From Actinomycetospora corticicola (GTDB lineage Bacteria > Actinomycetota > Actinomycetes > Mycobacteriales > Pseudonocardiaceae): a DNA stretch of 64,000 nucleotides. Below, one piece after another: positions 15,490-23,823 of this stretch. Position numbers and translations under genes: made by a program. The stretch lies in NCBI RefSeq assembly GCF_013409505.1, contig NZ_JACCBN010000001.1:6102489-6166488 (forward strand), in the 5' to 3' direction. Position 1 is the stretch's first letter, and each line of letters opens with the position of its first letter. The notes beneath the pieces were generated by a model. It was not told where the DNA came from and ran no database searches. It saw only the letters and a list, made by a program, of their open reading frames with translations.

Positions 15490-17118
15490 TCACGACGAGG
15501 ACTGACCGAGCTCCTTCTTGACGACCTTGCCGGTCTGGTTGCGCGGCAGTTCGTCGAGGAATTCCACGTCGCGCGGGGTCGCGAAGCGGGCGAGGTTGTT
15601 CTTGACGTGGTCGCGGACGTCGTCGGCCGAGACCTTCGCGCCGTCCTCGAGCACGAGGTAGGCCGCGAGACGCTGGCCGTACTCCTCGTCGTCGACGCCG
15701 ACGACCGCGGCCTCCTTGACGCCGTCCATGTCGCCGAGCAGGCCCTCGACCTCACCGGCGTGGATGTTCTCGCCGCCGGAGACGATCATGTCGTCGGCGC
15801 GGCCGGAGATGAAGAGCAGGCCCTTGTCGTCGTAGTGGCCGAGGTCGCCGGTGCCGAGCATCCCGTCGACGACCTCGGTCTCCCCGCGGCCGCCGGTGTA
15901 GCCGGTGAAGAGCATGTCGTTGCCGACGAAGATGCGGCCGGTCTCGCCCGCGGGGAGCTCCTGGTCGTCGTCGCCGAGGATCTTGACGTCGGTGCCGGCC
16001 GGGGGCTTGCCCGCCGTCCCCGGCTCCTGGCGCAGCTCCTCGGGCTTCGCGATCGAGGCCCACGAGACCTCGGTCGAGCCGTAGAGCATGTAGAGCTTCT
16101 CGCCGAAGGTGTCGAGGAACTCGGTGACCTTGTGCGGCGGCATCGCCGAGCCGGTCGCGGTGACCGTCTTCAGCGCGGAGGTGTCGTAGCGGGCGATCGC
16201 GTCGTCGCCGAGCTCCAGGATGCGCTGCAGCATCACGGGCACGGCGAACATCGACGTGCACCGGTGGATGGCGAGCTGGCGCAGCGCGTCCTCGGGGTCG
16301 AACTTGCGGCGCAGCACGAGCGTCGAGCCCATGAGCGAGCCGATCTGGAACGCCGCGAAGCCCCACGTGTGGAACAGCGGCGCCGAGACCAGCGCCGGCT
16401 CACGGGCGGTCAGCGGGATGCGCGAGAGGATCGCGTTGACCGGCCCGATGCCGCCGGGGGTCGGCCGCTCGGCGCCCTTGGGGGTGCCGGTGGTGCCCGA
16501 CGTCAGGACGATGGTCTTGCCCGTCGGCGGCTTGGTCGGCAGGTCCTTCGACCCGTCCACCGCGATGAGGCCCTCGAGGGTGTCGTCGCCCCAGCAGGCC
16601 GCGCCCTCGTCCTGCCACGCGCCGATGCGCGTGACCGACTCCGGCACCTCGTCGAGGCGGTCGACGAGGTCGGAGTCGACGACGATGCTCGTCAGCTCCT
16701 GCTCCTCGGCGACGGCCTTCATCTGGCCGGTGGAGAGTCCGGTGTTCATCAGGACGACGTCGGCGCCGATCTTCGACGCGGCGATGATCGTCTCGATGGG
16801 GCCGCGGTGGTTGCGGCAGAGCACGGCGATCTTGCTGCCGGGCCCGACGTTGCGGTCGGCCAGGGCCCGCGCGAGGCGGTCGGTCCGCTCGTGCAGCTCG
16901 CCGTAGGTGACGGTGCCGCGGTCGTCGATGATCGCGACCTGCTTCGGGTGCCGCCACGCGCCGATCGTGTAGGCGGTGGTCGGCGTGAAGCCGTAGCGGT
17001 AGAGCGCGACCGGGAACTTCACCACCCGGTGCGGCGCGATCGGGGCGACGACCCCGGCTCCGATCAGGAGGCGGACCCCCGTCGCGAGCTCGGTCGGGGT
17101 TCCGAACGGCGTCCTCAC
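15490..17118 (-). CDS. AMP-dependent acyl-CoA synthetase/ligase
   Basis: A 542-residue ANL-superfamily enzyme that activates a carboxylic acid through an acyl-adenylate to its CoA thioester. Visible are the P-loop TSGTTGTPKGAERP (about residues 205-220), YGSTEVSW (about 343), the hinge region GLLFISGRADDMIVSGGENI (about 435-455), and the C-terminal catalytic Lys in NQTGKVVKKEL (near 532). It overlaps the upstream SDR gene by 4 nt (ATGA), so the two are translationally coupled. The N terminus has one hydrophobic segment. Likely substrate is a long-chain or aromatic acid; this cannot be decided from sequence. Confidence 0.93.
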   Translation of the reverse strand: MRTPFGTPTELATGVRLLIGAGVVAPIAPHRVVKFPVALYRYGFTPTTAYTIGAWRHPKQVAIIDDRGTVTYGELHERTDRLARALADRNVGPGSKIAVLCRNHRGPIETIIAASKIGADVVLMNTGLSTGQMKAVAEEQELTSIVVDSDLVDRLDEVPESVTRIGAWQDEGAACWGDDTLEGLIAVDGSKDLPTKPPTGKTIVLTSGTTGTPKGAERPTPGGIGPVNAILSRIPLTAREPALVSAPLFHTWGFAAFQIGSLMGSTLVLRRKFDPEDALRQLAIHRCTSMFAVPVMLQRILELGDDAIARYDTSALKTVTATGSAMPPHKVTEFLDTFGEKLYMLYGSTEVSWASIAKPEELRQEPGTAGKPPAGTDVKILGDDDQELPAGETGRIFVGNDMLFTGYTGGRGETEVVDGMLGTGDLGHYDDKGLLFISGRADDMIVSGGENIHAGEVEGLLGDMDGVKEAAVVGVDDEEYGQRLAAYLVLEDGAKVSADDVRDHVKNNLARFATPRDVEFLDELPRNQTGKVVKKELGQSSS

Positions 17119-19130
17119 CAGTGCACTCCAGGGAGAAGTCGGGCAAAGGCCTGTGCCCCGCGCGAGAGCGGACCGGCCTGCAGGGCACGGTCCTCGCCGG
17201 GGGTCAACTCATCACTACCCTCACGCGCCGCCCGCGATTCGGGGAACACGCGATAGGCGACGTGCATGACGACGTCCACGATCCGCGGCGTCAGCGACGC
17301 CGAGACGGCGCCGAGCGTGCCGAGCGCGGTGCCGACGTGCTTGGGGCGGTGGATGAGCGCGTTCACCACCATGTCCGCCGCCTCCTCGGGCGACAGCGTG
17401 GGGAAGGCGTCGTAGATCTTCGTCGGGGCGATCATGTCCGTGCGGACCAGCGGCATGTGGACCGTCGTGAACGTGACGCCGTCGCCGATCACCTCGGTGG
17501 CGACGATGCGGGCCCACGCGTCCAGCGCGGCCTTCGACGCGACGTAGGCGGAGAACCGCGGCGGACCGGTCTGCACGCCGATCGAGGAGATGTCCACGAC
17601 GTGGCCGAAACGCCGCTCGATCATGTGCGGCAGCAGGGCCATCGTCAGGCGGATCGCCCCGAAGTAGTTGATCGCCATCGTGCGCTCGAAGTCGTGGAAC
17701 CGGTCGAGCTCCAGCTTCACCGAGCGCCGGATCGAGCGGCCGGCGTTGTTCACCAGCATGTCGATGCCGGTGTCCGGGCCCGCGTGGTCGGCGAGCATCG
17801 ACTTGACCGTCGCGTCGACCGACTCGGCGTCGGTGATGTCGCAGGTGTAGGTGTGCGCCTGGCCGCCCTCGCGCTCGATCTCGAGGCGCACCTCGTCGAG
17901 CTCCTCCTGACGCCGGGCCACGAGCAGCGGCACCCCGCCGTTCCGGGCGACGCGGATCGCGGTCTCCCGCCCGATCCCGCTCGACGCGCCGGTGATGACG
18001 ACGCGTCGGCCGAGCAGGGGCGGTCCGGGGCGCTTGCGCCGGGCGCGGTTCGGGTCGAGGTGCTCGCGCCAGTACCGGACCAGCACGGGTGCGTAGTCGC
18101 CGAACTCCGGCGGCGTCATCCCGTCCAGGGCCTGGACGGTCTGCTCGGCGGTGTAGACGCACGGGAACGTCAGGTGCGGCAGGACCTCCGGCGGGATGTC
18201 GAACTCCGCCAGCGCGATGTCCCGGGCCGACCCGCCCGCATCGGTGTCCGCCGCCGCGCCGGCCGCCCGCGTCAGGGCCTTCCCGACGGCGGGTGGCAGC
18301 ACCGGCACGAGCTTCGGTGCGCCCAGGGGGCCGGCCAGCCCGTTGTAGATCTCGGAGAGCGGCTGCGGACGCGGGTTGACCAGGTGGAACGCGCGCCCGT
18401 CGAGATCGGGGGTGTGCACCAGCGCGACCATGGCGTCGGCCACGTAGTCCACCGGCACGATGTTCGTGGCGCCCAGCTCCGGCGCGGGCAGGCGCAGGAA
18501 CCCCGGCAGGCGGCCGAGCGCGCCGATCGCACCCATGAGGTAGTACGGGCCGTCGATCTTGTCGATCTCGCCGGTGCGCGAGTCGCCCACCACGATCGCG
18601 GGCCGGTACACCCGCCACGGGATCGTGGACTCCTCGCGGACGATCTTCTCCGCTGCGAACTTCGTCTCGTGGTACGGGTTGCCGAACCGCTGGCCGAGGT
18701 CGAAGTCGTCCTCGGTGAACACACCCTCGTGCTCCCCGGCGACCGCGACGCTCGAGACGTGGTGGAAGCAGCGCGCGCCGATCTCGGCGGCCAGCGCCAC
18801 GACGTTCCGCGTGCCGTCGACGTTCGCCGAGCGGTTGGCCTCCTCGTCGGCGGTGACGTCGTAGATCGCGCCGAGGTGCAGCACCTCGTCGACCTGGCCG
18901 GCGAGGTCGTTCACGGCGTCGTCGTCGAGCCCGAGCCGGTCCTTCGTCAGGTCACCCGTGACGGGGACGAGCCTGTCCACGCCGGGGAGGTCCCGGGTGC
19001 GGCGGCGTAGCTTCTGCACCGAGCCGCGCCGGACCAGGGCGTGGACCGCCTCGCAGTCCTCGCGCTCCAGCAGCCGGGCGAGGACCGCGCGTCCGAGGAA
19101 CCCGGTACCGCCGGTAACGAGGTAGCGCAT
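17115..19130 (-). CDS. Two-domain short-chain dehydrogenase/reductase
   Basis: About 671 residues from ATG 19130 (MRYLVTG), where the domain begins; a GTG at 19148 adds six residues. The N-terminal half is an extended SDR: nucleotide-binding GGTGFLG (about residues 6-12), and YHETKFAAE with the YxxxK pair (about 151). The C-terminal half (about 370-620) is a classical SDR: TGASSGIGRE, NNAG, and YVASKAALDAW with its own YxxxK. This architecture is seen in actinobacterial fatty-acyl reductase-like proteins that may reduce acyl-CoA or acyl thioesters. Coupling by ATGA to the acyl-CoA ligase supports joint activation and reduction of an acyl substrate. Confidence 0.88.
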   Translation of the reverse strand: MRYLVTGGTGFLGRAVLARLLEREDCEAVHALVRRGSVQKLRRRTRDLPGVDRLVPVTGDLTKDRLGLDDDAVNDLAGQVDEVLHLGAIYDVTADEEANRSANVDGTRNVVALAAEIGARCFHHVSSVAVAGEHEGVFTEDDFDLGQRFGNPYHETKFAAEKIVREESTIPWRVYRPAIVVGDSRTGEIDKIDGPYYLMGAIGALGRLPGFLRLPAPELGATNIVPVDYVADAMVALVHTPDLDGRAFHLVNPRPQPLSEIYNGLAGPLGAPKLVPVLPPAVGKALTRAAGAAADTDAGGSARDIALAEFDIPPEVLPHLTFPCVYTAEQTVQALDGMTPPEFGDYAPVLVRYWREHLDPNRARRKRPGPPLLGRRVVITGASSGIGRETAIRVARNGGVPLLVARRQEELDEVRLEIEREGGQAHTYTCDITDAESVDATVKSMLADHAGPDTGIDMLVNNAGRSIRRSVKLELDRFHDFERTMAINYFGAIRLTMALLPHMIERRFGHVVDISSIGVQTGPPRFSAYVASKAALDAWARIVATEVIGDGVTFTTVHMPLVRTDMIAPTKIYDAFPTLSPEEAADMVVNALIHRPKHVGTALGTLGAVSASLTPRIVDVVMHVAYRVFPESRAAREGSDELTPGEDRALQAGPLSRGAQAFARLLPGVHW

Positions 19131-19275
19131 GGCGGAGGATGTTGGCACGAGACACCCGTCGGCGCTACGCCGAGTGCACCGTTCGTCGTCCTTTAGCTAC
19201 CGGCCGTGCGACCGGTGGTCGGAACGGGGCAACCTCGCCGGTCGGGTCGTGCGCGATCCGTGTGCGCGCGACGGA

Positions 19276-20187
19276 TCACCCGAGCATCGCCCGCCGGTAG
19301 GCGGTGGGCGTCCGCCCGGTCCGGGCGCGCACGAGCTGCCCGAAACGGGTGGCGTTGGGGAACCCCCAGCGGCGCGCGACCGCCGAGACCGGGGTGCTCG
19401 CGGCGGCCGGGTCGGCGAGGTCGGCCAAGCACCGGTCCAGCCGGCGGGTGCGGATCGTCCCGGCCGGGGTGCGGCCGTCCTCGGCGAGCACGGCGTGCAG
19501 CAGGCGCGGGGAGACGAACAGGGCGGCCGCCGCGGAACGGGGCGTGAGGTCGGGGTCGGCGAGGTGGGCGTCCACGTGCTCGTCGAAGGCGGCACGCAGC
19601 GCGTCGTGGGGCTCGTCCGCGGTGAGCAGGCCGCGGCGGGCGAGCTCGTCGTCGAACAGGGTGCGGGCCAGCTCCGCGGCCTGCTGCGCCGACGCCGCGA
19701 GCGCGGCCGTCCCGCCGGTGGAGGACTGCAGGCCGGTGAGGAGCCCCGCCACGGCCGGCGCGAGGCCGTGCGCGCCGCGCAGGGTGGTCGCCGTGAGCGG
19801 CTCGGGGCGGCGGTGGCCGCCCGGACCCGACGTCGGGAAGCGGAAGCAGAGACTGCGGTAGCCCTCGCGGGCGACGATCTCGACCGGCCGGGCCGAGTCG
19901 TAGAACACCAGGTCGCCGGGGGAGACCGTCGCGGTGCGGCCGTCCTGCCGGAACTCCGCGTGGCCCTCGAGCTGCAGCGACAGCAGCGTCTCGGACGGGG
20001 CGCCGGACGCGATGTGCTCGGCCTCGCGCACCGCGACGTGCGGGTGGGCGACCATCGCGATGAGCGAGGCGGGACCCAGGCGGCGCTGCGTGACGCGCCC
20101 GCGGAAGCGCTCGGGGCGGGCGAAGGAGAAGTCGGCGGCGACGAGGGCGTCGGCGACCACGTCGGACCACTCGGTCGCGTCGGCCAT
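19276..20187 (-). CDS. AraC-family transcriptional regulator
   Basis: A 303-residue regulator started at ATG 20187, with GAGGTGG upstream. The N-terminal cupin-like sensing domain (AraC_binding_2) covers about residues 15-165. The C-terminal AraC DNA-binding domain covers about residues 200-303, with the second helix-turn-helix in VARRWGFPNATRFGQLVRAR and the end motif GRTPTAYRR. It is divergent from the next gene with an 83-bp shared upstream region, so that gene is its likely target. Confidence 0.92.
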   Translation of the reverse strand: MADATEWSDVVADALVAADFSFARPERFRGRVTQRRLGPASLIAMVAHPHVAVREAEHIASGAPSETLLSLQLEGHAEFRQDGRTATVSPGDLVFYDSARPVEIVAREGYRSLCFRFPTSGPGGHRRPEPLTATTLRGAHGLAPAVAGLLTGLQSSTGGTAALAASAQQAAELARTLFDDELARRGLLTADEPHDALRAAFDEHVDAHLADPDLTPRSAAAALFVSPRLLHAVLAEDGRTPAGTIRTRRLDRCLADLADPAAASTPVSAVARRWGFPNATRFGQLVRARTGRTPTAYRRAMLG

Positions 20188-20270
20188 GCGCCCACCTCGT
20201 GCGCCCGTCGGAGAGGTCCCTGCACTGTAGCGAGAGCGATGAGACCCCGGCCACATCTAGCGTCGGGCGC

Positions 20271-21452
20271 ATGACCGAGCAGCTGACCCGCCCCGGCCTG
20301 CACGTCGGCGACGAGTTCGACGGGATCGTCGCCCGCCTGGAGGCCCTCGACCCGCTCCTGCGGGCCGAGGCCGACGCCGTGGAGGCCGCCGGCCGCCTCA
20401 CCCCGCGCGTGGTGGAGGCCCTCGAGGACGCCCGCGCCTTCGACATCGGCATGCCCGCCGAGCTGGGCGGCCCGGAGTTCACGCCGCGTCAGGTGATCCG
20501 GGCGGTCGAGACACTGTCGCGGGCCGACGCCTCGACCGGCTGGGTCGTCATGGCCCTGCAGATGGTCGCGGGCACCACCGTCGCCTACCTGGGCGCGGAC
20601 ACCGTGGCCGACATGCTCGACGGGTCGCACCGGATGCTGGCCGCCGGGCAGGGGACGCGGCCGGGCCGTGCCCGCGTGGCGCCCGGCGGCTACCGGGTGT
20701 CCGGCTCCTGGCAGTTCGCCTCCGGCCTGCTGCACTGCAGCCACGTCCACACCGCGGCGATCGTCGAGGAGACCGGCGAGGCGCTCGTGTTCACGCTGCC
20801 CCGCGAGCAGGCGACCCTGGTCGAGAACTGGGACGTCATGGGCCTGCGCGGCACCGGCAGCATCGACTACACGCTCGACGACGTGTTCGTCCCCGCCGAG
20901 CGCACCTATGTCGCGACCACCACGGAGCCACTGGTCGGCGGCGCGGTCTACCGGTGCGGCCTCGCGAACATGGCCGGCATCTGCCACGCCGGGTGGGCGC
21001 TCGGCGTGGGCCGACGGCTGCTCGACGAGATGTCGGCGCTCGCCGTGGCGAAGAGCGGCACGTTCGGGGCGGGCGTCGACACCACCGAGTTCCACGCCGC
21101 CTACGCCCGCGCCGAGGCGACGCTGCGGGCGGCGCGCGCGTGGACGTCCGAGGTCTGGGCGGACAACGAGGCCACGCTCGCCAGCGGGTCGGCGCTCTCG
21201 ACCGACCAGGAGACGCTGACCCGTCTCGCGCTGGCCACGACGACGGAGGCGGCGCTCGAGGTGGGGCAGACGGTCTACCGCTGGGCCGGCACCGCCGCGC
21301 TGCGCTCCGGTCCGCTGAACCGGGTGTTCCGCGATCTGCACGGCGGCACCCAGCACGTCACCTCGTCGCCGGCCGTCGTCCAGGGCACCGGCAAGCGGCT
21401 CGCCGGGCTCGCCCCGGACGCGCGGTGGGTGTTCCTGAACCTCGTGGGGTAG
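20271..21452 (+). CDS. Acyl-CoA dehydrogenase/HpaB-like flavin enzyme
   Basis: A 393-residue protein from the ATG at 20271. N-terminal helices carry AELGGPEFTPRQ (about residues 64-75). The middle domain carries GSWQFASGLLHCSH (about residues 145-158), the (S/A)G(W/S)-F-SG pattern common to flavin-dependent monooxygenases of the acyl-CoA dehydrogenase fold. GLRGTGSIDY follows at about residue 195, and the end has DLHGGTQHVTSSP. The catalytic Glu of true dehydrogenases is not evident, so a reduced-flavin-dependent hydroxylase is as likely as a dehydrogenase. Probably controlled by the divergent AraC regulator. Confidence 0.85.
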   Translation: MTEQLTRPGLHVGDEFDGIVARLEALDPLLRAEADAVEAAGRLTPRVVEALEDARAFDIGMPAELGGPEFTPRQVIRAVETLSRADASTGWVVMALQMVAGTTVAYLGADTVADMLDGSHRMLAAGQGTRPGRARVAPGGYRVSGSWQFASGLLHCSHVHTAAIVEETGEALVFTLPREQATLVENWDVMGLRGTGSIDYTLDDVFVPAERTYVATTTEPLVGGAVYRCGLANMAGICHAGWALGVGRRLLDEMSALAVAKSGTFGAGVDTTEFHAAYARAEATLRAARAWTSEVWADNEATLASGSALSTDQETLTRLALATTTEAALEVGQTVYRWAGTAALRSGPLNRVFRDLHGGTQHVTSSPAVVQGTGKRLAGLAPDARWVFLNLVG

Positions 21453-21647
21453 TCAGCGGTCCCCGTCGGCCATCTTCTCGACGTGGTCCTCGGCCTGCTC
21501 GTCCTTCGCGACCGCCTCGATCCGGTCCTTGGTCTGGTTCTCCTCGTCCTTCTCGGGGTCGAGGCCGGTGAGCGCCTGTTCGGTGCCCTCGTACTCGTTC
21601 ACGTACTGCTGCTCGAGGTTCGCGGCGCGCTGCGAGGGGTCGGTCAT
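21453..21647 (-). CDS. Small hydrophilic hypothetical protein
   Basis: 64 residues from ATG 21647 (MTDPSQRAANLEQQYVNEY). Very rich in Asp, Glu and Lys, with no hydrophobic core (EKDEENQTKDRIEAVAKDE), so probably disordered. Its stop codon is immediately beside the stop of the convergent dehydrogenase-like gene. No family recognised; stress-type hydrophilic proteins have similar composition, but that is only a resemblance. Confidence 0.6.
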   Translation of the reverse strand: MTDPSQRAANLEQQYVNEYEGTEQALTGLDPEKDEENQTKDRIEAVAKDEQAEDHVEKMADGDR

Positions 21648-21699
21648 GCGCGGAGATTCGGCGTTTCGGGTCGGGCTCAAACAGCGGGGCCTCCGGCGG

Positions 21700-21723
21700 T
21701 GACAGCCGTGTGCCACCGCTGAC
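21700..21723. repeat. Family B short hairpin repeat, copy B2
   Basis: CAGCCGTGTGCCACCGCTGAC matches copy B1 except for the first bases (GACAGC for GTCAGC). It is followed by GTCGGGTGACAGCGGG and a family D repeat. It lies in the 242-bp gene-free stretch between the small hydrophilic protein and the DNA ligase. Confidence 0.6.
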
Positions 21724-21765
21724 GTCGGGTGACAGCGGGTCGCCACGGTCGACGGCGGGCCGGTC

Positions 21766-21805
21766 GGTGGCCGATCCGTGTCACCGGACGCGTCGGAGGA
21801 GCCAT
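21766..21805. repeat. Family D repeat, copy D1
   Basis: GGCCGATCCGTGTCACCGG, then ACGCGTC and GGAGGAGCCA. It matches the two in-frame copies inside the GT9 gene at 24664-24791. Here it is intergenic, about 90 bp upstream of the DNA ligase. Confidence 0.6.
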
Positions 21806-21889
21806 CGACGCACGGGCCGATGCACCTCTCGTCGGGAATGCACCCGACGGGGATCGCGGGCGCGGGCCCGGACGGGGTAGGCAGACACC

Positions 21890-22906
21890 GTGGTCGACCT
21901 CGCCAACCTCCCGCCGGAGCAGGTCCGGGCGCTGCGGCGTGCCCCGGACGCGGGATTCCGCGCGCCGATGCTCGCGTCCCTGTCGAAGCCGACGGACCCG
22001 CCGCCGCCGCGGGCGGGCTGGTCGTTCGAGCGGAAGCTCGACGGGGTGCGGGTGATCGCGACCCGCGAGCGGGGGGAGCGGCCGCGGCTGTGGAGCCGGA
22101 ACCGGAAGCCGGCCGACGCCAGCTACCCGGAGGTGGTCGAGGCCCTCGACGCGGCGGGGCCGGACCGGTTCGTGCTCGACGGGGAGATCATCGCGGCGGA
22201 CGGCCGGTTCGGCTCGTTGCAGGCGCGGATGCACCTGTCGGACCCGCGGCGGGCCCGGGCGACCGGGGTGGCGATCGAGTGCCATCTGTTCGACCTGCTG
22301 GTGCTCGACGACCTCGACGTGACCCGCCTGCCGTTGGTGACGCGCAAGGCGTTGCTGGGGACGGTGGTGCGGCCGGAGCCGCCGGTGCTCGTGCTCTCCC
22401 CGGCCCTCGACGGCGACCCGCTCGAGCTGCGGGACGCCGCGTGCGCCGACGGATGGGAGGGCCTCATCGCCAAGCGCCTGGACGCGCCGTACGTCGAGGG
22501 CCGCAGCCACGACTGGCGCAAGCTCAAGTGCGTCCGCGACCAGGAGTTCGTGATCGGCGGGTGGACCGACCCGGCGGGGTCGCGCAGCGTGCTCGGGGCC
22601 CTGCTCGTCGGCTATCACGAGGACGGGGTGCTGCGGTACGCCGGGAAGGTCGGGACCGGGTTCGACGACGCCGCCCTCCAGCTGCTCCGCGCCACGCTCG
22701 ACCCGCTCACGACCGACGTCGACCCGTTCTCCGACGCGCCCCGTGAGCGTGGCCGGCACTGGGTGCGCCCGGAGCTGGTGTGCCAGGTCGGGTTCGGGGA
22801 GTGGACCTCCGACGGCCGCCTGCGCCACCCCCGCTACCAGGGCCTGCGCGACGACAAGGACCCGCGCGAGGTGGTGCGGGAGGTGCCTCCGGCCCGTGAG
22901 CACTAA
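21890..22906 (+). CDS. ATP-dependent DNA ligase
   Basis: A 338-residue ATP-dependent DNA ligase, started at GTG 21890. The adenylated Lys is in motif I ERKLDGVRV (about residues 47-55). DGEIIAADGRFGSLQ (about residue 98) is motif III-like, GWEGLIAKR (about 190) is motif IV, and WRKLKC (about 212) is motif V. A C-terminal OB domain follows. There are no polymerase or nuclease domains, so it resembles the stand-alone LigC-type ligases of actinobacteria that assist repair and end joining. The stop codon lies inside the strong hairpin that follows. Confidence 0.92.
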   Translation: MVDLANLPPEQVRALRRAPDAGFRAPMLASLSKPTDPPPPRAGWSFERKLDGVRVIATRERGERPRLWSRNRKPADASYPEVVEALDAAGPDRFVLDGEIIAADGRFGSLQARMHLSDPRRARATGVAIECHLFDLLVLDDLDVTRLPLVTRKALLGTVVRPEPPVLVLSPALDGDPLELRDAACADGWEGLIAKRLDAPYVEGRSHDWRKLKCVRDQEFVIGGWTDPAGSRSVLGALLVGYHEDGVLRYAGKVGTGFDDAALQLLRATLDPLTTDVDPFSDAPRERGRHWVRPELVCQVGFGEWTSDGRLRHPRYQGLRDDKDPREVVREVPPAREH

Positions 22907-22935
22907 GTGGGGCTATAACACCCCTTAGTGCTCAC
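22896..22935. terminator. Bidirectional terminator hairpin overlapping the ligase stop
   Basis: GTGAGCACTAAG and CTTAGTGCTCAC form a perfect 12-bp stem, extended by GGGG/CCCC around an A/T-rich loop CTATAACA. The ligase TAA stop is inside the left arm. It sits between convergent genes and can serve both. Confidence 0.75.
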
Positions 22936-22953
22936 CTGCGCGAAGCGCACCTA

Positions 22954-23823
22954 CGGGTGCCGCGCGTACGCGTCCATGCAGCAGTAGACGAAGTAGGCGG
23001 CGAACCCCAGGCCGGCGACGACGAACATCGTGGCGCCGATGGTGTACGTGGCCATCGTCCGCAGGGCCACGTCGACCCCGCCGATGGCGTCCGGGGCGTC
23101 GTCGATCGCCGCACCCGTCGTCAGGACCCCGACCACGCCGAAGGTGATCGCACGGGTCAGGTTGCCGATCGAGCCGGTGACCAGCGTGAGCGTCCAGCGG
23201 CGGCCGGGCAGCTTGGCGGCGACGAGGTCGCCCATGAACGTGGCGCGGACCCCGGTGTAGGTCATCGAGACGAACATCCCGACCGCCACGAGCCCGATGA
23301 TCCCCACCGCCCACCGGCCGACGGGGTAGGTGAACACCTCGCGGACCGTGTCCTGGAAGGCGTTGCGGCGGCCCTGGAGGCGGGTCGCGAACTCGGCGGC
23401 CAGGTAGGCGACCGACAGGACGCCGAGGGCCTTCGCGGCCGCGCCGAGGCGCTTGCGCCACCGCTCCTCGGGGCTGGCCCAGCAGAAGCCGACGGCGGCC
23501 GCGCGCAGCTGCCAGAACGCGAACGCGACGAGGGCGACGGCCGCCGCGGCGAGCAGCCACCGACCGAAGAACCCGCCCCCGGCGGCGACGAGGGCGACCG
23601 CACCGCGCGGGTCGGCGTGCCCGTCGTCGCCGTGCCCGGAACGCGGCCCGAGCGCGGCGATCCGGATGGCCAGCACCGCGATCCCGAGGTGGACCAGGCC
23701 GTAGGCCACGAGGCCGACCCGTCCGATCGCCTCGATCCACGCGGGTGCGTCGCGCAACTCGTCCGACTCCGATCGACCGAGCAGTGGCCCGTCGTCCACG
23801 ACGGAAGCGGGCACGATGCTCAT
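22954..23823 (-). CDS. DUF1206 integral membrane protein
   Basis: About 289 residues from ATG 23823 (MSIVPASVV). It has six hydrophobic segments in three pairs, at about residues 30-52, 72-95, 112-130, 150-170, 195-220 and 235-262, matching the three repeated two-helix units of DUF1206 proteins. Each unit begins with a conserved Gly/Arg/Tyr pattern (RVGLVAYGLVHLGIA; GVLSVAYLAAEF; NLTRAITFGVVG). Function unknown. The start overlaps the GT9 stop by 4 nt (ATGA), placing it last in the rsbW-sigF-GT9 operon. Confidence 0.85.

Noticed and set aside
13735..17256. Very long plus-strand reading frame opposite orn, acyl-CoA dehydrogenase and ligase genes
   Set aside because: Arg/Gly/Asp-rich, no domain, and antisense to three well-supported genes; a typical effect of high GC content.
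17121..19010. Long plus-strand frame opposite the double SDR gene
   Set aside because: Antisense shadow with repetitive Arg/Val/Asp composition and no known motif.
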